From Owenia fusiformis (lineage: Eukaryota > Annelida > Polychaeta > Sabellida > Oweniidae), in NCBI GenBank assembly GCA_903813345.2, contig CAIIXF020000005.1:24431375-24495374 (forward strand): DNA of 64,000 bases, read 5' to 3'. Position 1 is the stretch's first letter. Each line of letters starts with the position of its first letter. A program made the position numbers and the translations under genes. The notes beneath the pieces were generated by a model. It was given only the letters and a program-made list of their open reading frames with translations, was not told the origin of the DNA and searched no databases. This document shows, piece after piece, positions 1-9,510 of the stretch.

Positions 1-1675
1 TTTTGCCGTTCTACTGACGAACTGAAGCAGTGAAATGGACTTAAGTACTTTTTCACCCATTGAAATACATGTAAAATTGACAAAGTTGAAATCATAATTT
101 CTCAAATCCCAGCCCATCGATTCCTCACATCCATTCAGATCATATGTAGTCCTATTCAAAAACTTCCTGTTCGGTTATATGATCATGGGCGTAGGGCTAT
201 ATTTTGAGTTGGTACGGACACTCTGGGATGCCTGATTGCATGGCCGAAGGTCGCACATCGCGGGGGGTCTGGGGGTATGCTCCTTTTCTCTGGTTTTTTC
301 TCAAGGACGTTATTTGATGGAATCTTTAGTGTTTTTATCAACTTTAAATGTTGACAATGGTAAACATACAGATACGGTAAGAAGTATCAATAAATTCGCA
401 AATAAATGCATTTTAACACATTTTAATTTTTTTCACATTTATTTGGTACGCGTGTGCGTATTTTGCGTAATAGGCGCTATGCCCATGATGATGAGAAAAA
501 TATCCCACGAACAAAAAAAATATTTTGCTACATTTATAAGCGAGCATTGATTTTTGGGTCTGTAAAAATCATGTACATGTAAGACCCGATTATCCAATTG
601 ATTAACTGAGACCGTCAAAAATATAATTCAATTTTTTGGTTCAAAATTATAATCTGACACTCCTACTAGCTATTACCAAACATTAATTGTCAATACATGT
701 ACAGATATACGTGCCAGGCCCGTAGCCAGAATTTTCCAAGGGGGGGTTCGTTTTTCTAAAAAATTCTAGGGGGGGGGTTCACTTTGGCAAATATGGCCAA
801 AAATCACTCAAAAATTAGTCAGAATGGTGAAAAACTGCATGATTTTGAAAGAAATTTTGGCCAGGGGGGGGTTCGCCCGAACCCCCCGAACCCCCCCTGG
901 CTACGGGCCTGCGTGCCATACATCTACAAAGTAGCAAACTAGTGTTTTAAGTACTACTTTTCCTATACCATGAACAAAACAAATGTCAAGTAGGTTGTAT
1001 TGACCCACAGGAACCTGGAATAATATTCACATCCGGAAGTTACTCTATAACTTTTGAAGGATGCCCTTGTCAATACGGAAAATCCACCAACCCATTTTTA
1101 AATGTTACAAAAGTGTTATTTATCTTTGGCATCTTTGCCTTTGAGCTTTCATATTCTCCCTGTTTGTTGAAAACATAACAGACTACAATTTAGCGTATAT
1201 CCTATCATGGGCTTTCGACAGACCCCATGATCCTATTCACTTTAATATATTATGATATTTTGATGACAGAAGTGGGTTGTCTTTTCGTCCGACAAAAGTA
1301 CGGTTGTGGCTCCAAAATTTTAAGATTTCATTGCTCATCTTTTGTTCATTTTGATATTGATGAGGGATTCCTTCTACTTCAGGCTGTGTTTTCTTCCAGG
1401 TTGGGTTACCTATCGATGTCAGGTGTTGATACAGGTTCCCATGATTTGTGATTGTGTCTTGTGATGAATATATTTTCTTCAGGTTTTTAAAATAAAATTT
1501 TGAGCCATTTTCTTGTTTTTTGTTTATTATCATTGTTTTATTGGCTACTGCGTGAGTTACCCAGGGTGTGTTACCTTCTCCCAAGGCCGTATTTAGAATA
1601 TTTGTATACTTTCAGTGCACACAATGCAGTGCACCCCCGTAATCAATGTGATGACTTGGTAATTCTTTTCTTCAG
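1..1675. other. Upstream DNA of the zinc-finger gene, no coding exon seen
   Basis: No coding exon is supported here. The stretch holds one MITE (715-911). It ends in a splice acceptor (pyrimidine tract then TTCTTCAG at 1668-1675), so an untranslated first exon probably lies here or left of the window. Short open frames here lack splice context and recognisable motifs. Confidence 0.6.
715..911. mobile_element. 197-bp MITE, TIR CAGGCCCGTAGCCAG, 5-bp TSD
   Basis: The element starts CAGGCCCGTAGCCAG and ends CTGGCTACGGGCCTG, a perfect 15-bp terminal inverted repeat. It is flanked by the direct repeat CGTGC (710-714 and 912-916). The interior has G-runs and C-runs and no coding capacity. The 5-bp target duplication would suit a hAT5-like or Transib-like transposase; the superfamily is inferred only. 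Confidence 0.85.
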
Positions 1676-1724
1676 ATAGTGTACAGCAAAGGTCACTAAA
1701 AAGAAGAAAAGGGGAGGCGCTCAC

Positions 1725-4700
1725 ATGACAATGAATGGCTCAGCTGGAGATAAGATCTTGGTGAATGTTTCATCAAATATGATGACTGGATGTCAAGGTA
1801 GGTCAACATTAAGATTAAGTCCATTACATAAGTCTTATGTGGTATCTTCTATTGATCTTCAATAAATATGCATATATGGAGTATTCTCTGAAGTACAAAA
1901 GCACTTTAGAAATTGAGAGTTATGTTGCACCTGAATAGAAGTCCCATTTATACATTGTAATAATATCAATAGTCTTAGTCTGCCTTTTCATTCTTGGAAT
2001 GGTTATTCAATATTCATGTAACATTTCTGTCTTTTCTTTCATTGTTCATGACAAACTAGCTTTATTTTTGTTTCAGGGATTCAATATGCAAACAACTTCC
2101 AAATACAACAGAATAATGAACTTCACCAACAGCATCAACAGCTGCATCAACAACAAGTTTCAAACCCTAACGTGACTCCAGTACAGATGTACCGGGGTGT
2201 AGGTGTACCTACACAGCTAAAATACAATTCTATTGTACAGGGAGTGCCACAGGGTGGACAAATACTGATTCCAAATGGAATACATAGTTCAAATTCTAAT
2301 TTTCAAATTGGTCAAATTATGAATGGATCTGTTGTTGCATTTAATAACCAAATACAAAATTATCCAGCTGTGTCTTCACAAAATATCCCCACTGTGACTT
2401 CACAGAATATTCCCACTGCATCACAGAATGTTCCTGTTGTGTCATCACAGAATATGCCTATTGTGACATCACATAATATGCCCATTGCGTCATCACACAA
2501 TGTACCCATAGTGTCATCACAGAATATACCCATAGTGACATCACATAGTATGCCCATTGTGTCAACACAGAATATTCCTATTGCGACTTCACAGAATATC
2601 CCATTAGTGACATCCAATTATGTGCCTAATCAAGCGAACATACTGAATACAACTACTCCTGGAGTTAATACTCCCCAAGAAGCATCTATTTGGACCCAGC
2701 CAGTAAAATCAAATTCAAATGAAAGTGTGAATGAAGACTTAGGCCTTGATGATGCCACCCGTGAAAAAATAATCAAAAATGCTCTAACAAAGGGCAAGGA
2801 CTCTATAGAACTTATTAAACACAACACTGATCTAGTCATAAATGTTACACCTGTAAAACCTGAACCAGGATCTCCAAAGAAAACAACTGAGAAGGATGAA
2901 GATCTGAAAAAAAAGAAATTAGCTGAAGGAACCCCAGATAGTAGAGGTCCAGTTCACTGTGAATGCTGCAAGAAAAAGTTCACTAGAAAGAGTAATTTGG
3001 TATGTCCACTTTTTAGGTCCAATCTCTTAGCTTACTAGTTATAATGTAACTCTGTGCTCTTTTTACCTTGATGTATCTAATGTCCTAATATAGTATTTCT
3101 TTTCAGTATTGATGCCTGTATTCCTTCTGGCAATTCAGTTCAAAAATAATGTTACACTGGCTGTAAGTTTTGAAAATTAGTTCAGAGCACAATCGAACAT
3201 ACTCTAAACTTGCAGTATTTACTTGTTAATTCTGATGCATCTTTCTTTCATGATTTTGTTTTAATATAGAACCTTGAGTCAACCATGGCTAAGCAAATAA
3301 TACAGCCTTTTCATTAATATTCCATTCTAAATGACAAAAATATGTTTCAAGTAAATATTGGATTTACAGTAGTTAGAAAAGCATTCATGTATTAATCCTA
3401 CTTTATAATATGTTTATGCTATGTCTCTGATTTGTCATTTCTTATTTTCTATAGGTACGCCACATGAAGCAGTATCATGATTATAAACCAAAGTCTTACA
3501 AGCAGCATTCAAAGTGCATTGTGGAAAGTTGCAATAAAGTCTTTCCAATGATTAAAAAATTAGTTGATCACATGGAAGCAGATCATAAACTTGAAGTAGG
3601 TAAGTATTAACCCCTATAAACCATTCACAAGGTGTCCAAAAAGTAAAATTAAAACTGGGCAACTTACCGACAATGTTTACCCTGTAACTTGTTATGTTCC
3701 AAAATTGTAATTACTGCTAATCTCATTTTTGATTCATAAGAAGTAATTTGAAAATATACAACAATTAGGCAATTATTGAAAATGTCTAAAATTCAGAACA
3801 GTTAATGCCTCTGGTCAGTCACAATATGATTTGATTCTCATATTTTAATTTGATCCTCATATTTTAATTTGATTTTAATCCACCAAATATGTCATCTAGG
3901 TGTGACCTTGTGTGTCATTTTAGCTTATATCATGTGTCCTCTTGTAATAAACTTTCAAAACCAAAAATATTATATTTTTAAATAGGTCTGAAATCTCTGA
4001 CATTTGAATCTGTATCAGACTTTGAGAAGTGGAAGATGGAAGAGGAGAAAACGACATGTGCTTTCTTTCGTAAAGAAACACACACCAGAATTAACAAACA
4101 AGGAGGTGAGTTCTTAAGGGGTGTAGCCAGGATCCAAAATTTGGCGAAAAAAACATCAAAACAATATAGTCTGTAAAATGATGATGCCTTTTGGTTGGCT
4201 ATGCCCATGGATTTAAACAAACAAGGTTGTGTGTTATACAAACAAGGAAACAAGAAATTAAATAATATTTGACCACAGCTCTAGCTAGGAGAGCTAATCT
4301 GAGTCAGACAGTTTTTGCAAAAAAATATAAATAAAGGAAAATGGATAATGCATAGTGCCTGGCTATACTTACTGCTATTCCCCTCAGTGATAATAAAGTC
4401 ATTAACTAAAATGATGAATTAATAAGTATAGTCTCATTAATTAGTATTAGAAGCAGGAGCTATACCAGACTTCATGATACTATGAGTTTCCTTCTGGTTT
4501 CAGCACACAGTACGATGAGTTACGGTTGGTACCTGTGGATTCAATTTCAATGTACGAGATTAGTGTAATTTTCAATATGACAATTTTTAGGTAAAAGGAC
4601 TTACTTTGTGTGCAATAGGAGTGGAACCAGTGGCCCTCACACCAAAAATTACAAACCACCTAAGACTAACCGCAGAAGACATGCAGGCTCTTGTAGGTAC

Positions 4701-6639
4701 GTGACAGACCCGTGAGATCTTCCCTTTTTTAAATGAGTCAGATATTTTGAAAAATGTGTTGGGTAGGGTCCATGTGTTTTCAGAGTCAAATTGATAATTC
4801 TGTTATCCTGGGATCTTCAGTTAGTAGAAAACATATTCTTTTGATGAGACCTCTTGAATTTATGGCGAGAAAATACTTATGGAGAAAGATATGACTGTCT
4901 AAAATCATTTGCAATTAAAACTGTACATGCTCCTTTTATTTCAACTACATTAAGTAAAATAAAATAGCTTTTCCATCGAAAATTCCAGCAGAAAAGTGTT
5001 ATGTAGCAGGAAGCAATTCAGCTTGAATACGCTTTGAATAACCTAATTTTCAAATCCTGGCATGTTTCCTTCTTTTATAGGATCGATGGCCTATGTCTGT
5101 CACGTATGACTGTCCATGAGTCTCCAGAAGGTGTGGTAGGAGTGAAATATCTCAGTAAACACAGCAATCACAACCCAGCTTATGATGGTGCAAAGTTTCT
5201 TCCTAAACGAGTGGCAGGGAAAGAGAAAAAGAAAAAGAAGTTTGGTAATAGCTCAATGTACAATTTTCTCTTCAAGCAAAAAATTACTTTAATTTCAGTC
5301 AAAAGAAAATCTATAAATCTATAATTTTTTTCATTGAACTGATTGATGAACATTCATAGAAGCTTTATTTGTATCTGTCCAATTTAATACCTTGCTCAAA
5401 AAATGAGTTTATTGCAAAGGCTACCACTACCATAGTTGCATGCAAACCTCTAGGTTATAGGGTACCCAACTCAGGTTTGAAAATCTGCAAAAGTACAATT
5501 TTATGGTTTCACATTTATTTTTTCAAAATTATATTTATGTAATTTTTTGGGAGTTTTCTTATGAAATAAGTGCTATAATCACAAAACTCTTATTTCTGTT
5601 CTGTTGTCTTAGTACTACATGCATTTGATACTGTATTTATTACTGATTATTATTTCAGGTGGCAAATCTAAAGCAAAGCAGGAGGAAACAGAAGGACTTA
5701 TAAACAATAAAATCACAATCATAAAACAGTATATGGAGGACCCTATCATTCGAGCCAATGCCTTAGACAATATAGAACAAGTTCTTGATCAGGTTATACT
5801 TCACTGTGAAGATACTATAGCTAATCCAGAGTTTTTACCACCTTTGCCCAAAAAGAAGAAATATCCGATGGATAAGAGTAAGAAAATTCGAAGAAGTCAC
5901 CATCCTGTCCAAAACAACACCAATCATGTTCCTCAAAGGTATGTATTAGTATTTAATCCAGTAAAAATGTCACTAGAAAAATTGGAAGGTCATATGATAT
6001 GTTGACAAAACTGATCCACTTTTTATGAACATATCACTGAGAAAGACAATGAACAAAACTAAATGCTTAGGTAACATGCTAATGACGTCACAAATTAATG
6101 TTGAATCAACAGTGATATAGGGGTTTATTTCTTTTTTGACATTTTGTAACATATCAAAATGCTAGTACTGATTTTACTTTTTTCACGCATAAGTTTGTGA
6201 GAGTATCTGGATTTCTTGCATATCTATAGTAATTTGGAATTTTCACATCATCTATAGATAATATCTTTTATTGTTGACTTTTTGATGTCATCGCAATGAC
6301 ATATTAGTCCATCTACACTACAATGTGACTACAGTATTTCCCACTTTATTTTGTATTTAAAACATGATCTTGCATCATTTTCATTTTTCCAGTGCCTCAG
6401 TCGAGGCTCAAAACCAGCAACAGCATAAAGGTCTCCAGGATCTACTGGATGTTTGTAATCTCACCACTCAGCCGAATGAAGCCATCTCCCAGGGGTTCAC
6501 CCCTAATATATACCCAGTAAGGACAATTCCCCACCCCCAGAATATGGTAGCTCCTAATACCTCATATGTATACGAGGTTATAACTCCAGCACAACCAACC
6601 ACATGGACCGGACCCACTCATCAGGCAACATTAGGATAG
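1725..6639 (+). CDS. C2H2 zinc-finger plus FAR1/WRKY-GCM1-like DNA-binding protein (8 coding exons, 685 aa)
   Basis: Joined exons are 1725-1797, 2077-2999, 3455-3599, 3986-4105, 4591-4696, 5081-5244, 5659-5938 and 6393-6639. All have GT-AG borders and phases agree at every junction. The ATG at 1725 follows an in-frame TAG at 1677, which sets the start. The protein has a Gln/Asn-rich N-terminus, an SQN-type octapeptide repeat (about 124-208), a first C2H2 finger (C319, C322, H335, H340), a second finger (C353, C358, H371, H376), and then a zinc domain with the signature C405, YFVCNRSG (C428) and H483-x2-H486. That pattern is typical of the WRKY-GCM1/FAR1 family related to MULE transposase DNA-binding domains. 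A lysine-rich tract after about 500 and KKKK near 580 could be nuclear localisation signals. No transposase catalytic domain is present, so it looks like a host transcription regulator. The targets are unknown. Confidence 0.88.
2077..2999 (+). CDS. Exon 2: low-complexity N-terminal region and first half of finger 1
   Basis: The acceptor TTTCAG ends at 2076 and the donor GTATGT starts at 3000. This exon encodes residues 25-332: a Gln/Asn/His-rich start, the octapeptide repeat, an acidic segment and a Lys-rich linker. It ends inside the first C2H2 finger, after the two cysteines and before the two histidines. An intron splits the finger. Confidence 0.88.
2373..2627 (+). repeat. Coding tandem repeat, about 11 octapeptides of the SQNIPxxT type
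   Basis: A 24-bp unit repeated about 11 times with drift gives peptides such as SQNIPTVT, SQNMPIVT and SHNMPIAS. Substitutions are mostly conservative and the frame is kept. The repeat follows the Gln-rich start and may be an activation or spacer segment; that role is inferred. Confidence 0.85.
3455..3599 (+). CDS. Exon 3: second half of C2H2 finger 1 and all of finger 2
   Basis: Flanked by ATAG (acceptor) and GTAAGT (donor), starting in phase 0. It supplies RHMKQYH of finger 1 (C-x2-C-x12-H-x4-H overall) and the complete finger 2 (C-x4-C-x12-H-x4-H). Both spacings fit the C2H2 consensus. Confidence 0.87.
3986..5244 (+). CDS. Exons 4-6: FAR1/WRKY-GCM1-like zinc domain
   Basis: Three exons (3986-4105, 4591-4696, 5081-5244) build residues about 381-511. 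Key parts are TTCAFF, the YFVCNRSG motif, a basic stretch, GSCRIDGLC, then GVVGVKYLSKHSNHNP, where the two histidines close a C-C-H-H zinc site. The order and spacing match the family in which the CNRSG motif is followed by a short beta-rich segment and a final H-x-x-H or H-x-H. The assignment rests on the motif pattern without an alignment. Confidence 0.75.
5659..6639 (+). CDS. Exons 7-8: helical C-terminal region and stop
   Basis: Exon 5659-5938 encodes a predicted helical segment (NNKITIIKQYMEDP, then ALDNIEQVLDQVI) followed by a Lys-rich and His-rich stretch. Exon 6393-6639 encodes a Gln/Pro/Thr-rich tail ending QATLG. The last codons lie inside the first unit of the short repeat that continues into the 3' UTR. 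No known domain is recognised. Confidence 0.82.
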
Positions 6640-6760
6640 CAGATCTGTAGCCATAGCAACATTAGATGATATTGTAGCCATGGCAACATTAGGATAGGAG
6701 GTTTTGGAGCTGAAGCAACATTAGGATAACAGATTATGTAGCCATAGCAATTTAAGGACA
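6622..6760 (+). repeat. Imperfect GCAACATTAGGATA repeat with three RFX X-box-like 14-mers
   Basis: GCAACATTAGGATA-like units recur from the end of the coding region into the 3' UTR. Between them lie GTAGCCATAGCAAC (6647-6660), GTAGCCATGGCAAC (6674-6687) and GTAGCCATAGCAAT (6738-6751). The first two match the RFX X-box consensus GTNRCC-N2-RGYAAC exactly; the third differs at the last base. Function is not shown. Confidence 0.6.
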
Positions 6761-7253
6761 ACACATTTTAGCCAATAAGCAAAATAAGAATAACAGTTTC
6801 TGTAGCTCTAGTTTAAATTTGACATTCATTTTGATTTTAAAATTCATGAAAAACTTTGCCAAATATATTGAAGTTGAAATTCTCAGGTACCTTTAATATT
6901 ATTTCTCACAATTTAGATATCAGTAAATTAACCAAGTAAATGAATTTATCCTCATATAATCTAAGTGGAGAAGTTGTGGAATTTCATAGATTATTTGAAC
7001 AATAACATAATCTACTGATATGAATTTGTATATGTGAGGTTATTTATGTTATTTTATTTATCATCTTGCATCTTTACAAACGTGCCTTATATAACATATT
7101 GATGGATTGTGCAATATTATATTTATTATATGTGTATTATGAACAGAAAGAGAAAATATACTAGTTACTCTTAAACATTTCGAGTTGCAGTCAATTTACT
7201 CAAGTGCCCTGGATGAAAGTCATAGATCTCGCGCATGCAAGATCAAAGTAAAA

Positions 7254-7324
7254 GCAATTGTGGTTTAGTGGTAGTATGTTTGCCTGCCAGCGCGCCAGCC
7301 CAGATTAAATTCCCGGGTAATGCA
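7254..7324 (+). pseudogene. tRNA-Gly(GCC)-like pseudogene or tRNA-derived SINE head
   Basis: The 71-nt stretch has the exact length and layout of tRNA-Gly: GCAATTG start, box A-like TGGTTTAGTGGTAG, TGCC at the anticodon loop, a degenerate box B and an end in AATGCA. The acceptor stem has about three mismatches and the anticodon stem does not pair well, so it is not expected to make a working tRNA. Confidence 0.6.
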
Positions 7325-7399
7325 TTATTTTTTTATTCAAAATCTGACATTAGATGAATAACAATTTTCATGAATTATACTTTTTGTATTAACATGGAA

Positions 7400-7432
7400 G
7401 CACTTGTGGTTCAGTGGTAGAATGTTCACTTT
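7400..7432 (+). pseudogene. 5' half of a second tRNA-Gly-like sequence
   Basis: It reads GCACTTGTGGTTCAGTGG then TAGAATGTTC, close to the 5' half of tRNA-Gly with a good box A. The 3' half is absent. It lies 75 bases after the first copy in the same orientation, so the two may come from one tandem tRNA or SINE insertion. Confidence 0.5.
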
Positions 7433-7892
7433 TCTACTATGCTTTAATGCGAAAGTCTTCATTCTTATCAATACACAAAAACAAACTTACATTTTATATC
7501 ACAAATATTTATTTATATGAAATATGATAGCTTGTCTACATAACAAAGCGGGTCCAACATTTGTACAGTGGAAGATCTCTGAAAATTAATACAAATATCC
7601 AACGATGCTAATTCAAAATGGCAAAGTCTATAGTACCTCTAACCCTAGAAGAGTCAAATATTTGGTTTAACTATTATGTAAATGCAATTTTCACGTTCAA
7701 TGTAGATATAAATCTTTTCTCTAATTACTAAAAAAAATTGCTCACCCTGTAAGTGCCATGACAAGTGTAATAAGAGGTGCATGCTTACTAATTAAGCAAT
7801 TAATAAATTATAATATAGATATAGAAAAGATTTGTACCAATGTATATTGTTTGTTTTAGATTGTTCTGAATTCTTTTAATTTTGGTGTCATG

Positions 7893-8078
7893 GCCAGGAG
7901 GTTCAGGTTGTTTGAGCGAACAAAGATTCTTTCAAAATCATGCAGTTTTTCACCACTCTGACCACTTTTTAGGTGATTTTGGCCATTTTTGGGCTGCCTA
8001 AACTGTCAAAAGTGAACCACCCCTGGAATTTTTTAAAAAGTGACCCCCTTGACAAATCCTGGCTACTGGCCTAGGTGT
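7893..8078. mobile_element. Diverged relative of the 715-911 MITE, reversed
   Basis: It shares with 715-911 the pieces TTTCAAAATCATGCAGTTTT, GTGATTTTGGCCA and a right end CTGGCTACTGGCCT. Orientation is opposite and it is clearly decayed. No clean target duplication is visible. Confidence 0.6.
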
Positions 8079-9107
8079 ATTTAACTTTCAGGATCAGAGA
8101 GAATGAGCCACTTTCATGTAAAGTACTAAGTAATTGACTCCAATAGTAATACTATCTTTATACAAAACTTGCTGCAATTTCAACTGTTGTGATTGTCATT
8201 GGAGAGTCATGAAATCTTTTTCTACCAAGTTTTACTTCATATGAATGTCACTTCCAGACTAAGGTTGCAACTTACAATCAGTTATCAACTCATTTTTTAA
8301 CATTGACCATGATCACTATGATCTCTTGGCTGTTTCCCCCATGATGGTCACTTCTGATGTACAAGTCATATATACACAGCAATTATTTAAAGCAGCAAAG
8401 AAACTGTCTATGATATCTATAAGCAACTAAAAGGCATTTGTCACAATTCAACAATTTAATGTTTTGTTGCATTAACAGAACAAACTACTATGTTGCATTT
8501 TACTCTATAAGAATTTGTTGCAAAACTGATGAAATTTGAAATTTAAGACTTGATTTAAGGCCCTGTGCAAAGTTTGGATAAAATAAAAGAAGCTTCCAAA
8601 AACAGTAAAAATTATTGCTTAATGCATGGTTTAACAAATACAAGATCAATATAGTAATTACTAGAGTATCACTGGATATTTGTTAAACTTTACACACAAA
8701 GATAAATATTAAAAATGCAATTGAAACAGAAAACTTGAAAATATTTTCATTTTAACGCATCCAGTCTTTAATTTCAATTAATAAAGTGAAACTGCAACAA
8801 AACAAGAACATCCTACAAGCCAAACTAAACAACTAAACAAAACAACTACTAGGTCTAGTAACTATGACTTCAAAAGCTACTGAGTCACTAGTACCACACC
8901 AGCTTGTGATTTGGTACCAATAATTGGTACCATACATAAAAACTGACTCAAGTTGGTACTAATTAGATATGCATTCTTTGGTGAAGAGAAATCTGCTTAT
9001 ATACACGACATATATAACATACAATACAAAGATTATAAGTAAGTCTACATAGTTAACTTCAAAATGAAAATACATATACCAAGTTTTTTACACAAAATTT
9101 AAATATA

Positions 9108-9510
9108 CAGTAAAACCTGTGTATGTGAGCAGTACAAGAGGGGGAGAAACCCCAGGGTTCAAAGATGACATACGCTTATAATGTAAATCTGTATTGAGAT
9201 GAAATCGTCGCTGATTTTTAGCGAGTCGATCGTTGATTGGTTTAAAACTAGGTCAATTTGTAAACATTTGCCATTTTGTAAGCAAATATACGTACTTCCA
9301 GGAAAGGAGGTGCGCGAAGGAGGAAATCGTATGTCATCAATTGAATCATGGGGTTTTCCCTCCTCTTGAGCAGTACTAAACTGTGGCAAGGGTTTACTTT
9401 AACAAAATCTATTTCCTCTTACTCATTTCCATGGCTTTTGAAATCTGAACACTTTTAAATGTGAACACCGAGTTGGTCCTAAAGGTCTTCATGCGAGACA
9501 GGTTTTACTG
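9108..9510. mobile_element. pogo/Tigger-type MITE, TIR CAGTAAAACCTGT, carrying an insertion
   Basis: Left end CAGTAAAACCTGTGTATG follows TA; right end GACAGGTTTTACTG. The same terminus occurs in five or more places in the window, often with TA flanks, as expected for Tc1/mariner-pogo elements. The interior is interrupted by a second element at 9136-9367. Confidence 0.75.
9136..9367. mobile_element. 232-bp foldback MITE nested in the pogo-type element, 9-bp TSD
   Basis: Ends are AAGAGGGGGAGAAACCCC and GGGGTTTTCCCTCCTCTT, an imperfect inverted repeat that continues inward (GATGACATACG against CGTATGTCATC). It is flanked by the perfect 9-bp duplication GAGCAGTAC (9127-9135 and 9368-9376). A 9-bp duplication is typical of Mutator-like elements. 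Confidence 0.8.

Noticed and set aside
2360-2617. Minus-strand frame with GIFCEV repeats
   Set aside because: Shadow of the SQNIP octapeptide repeat.
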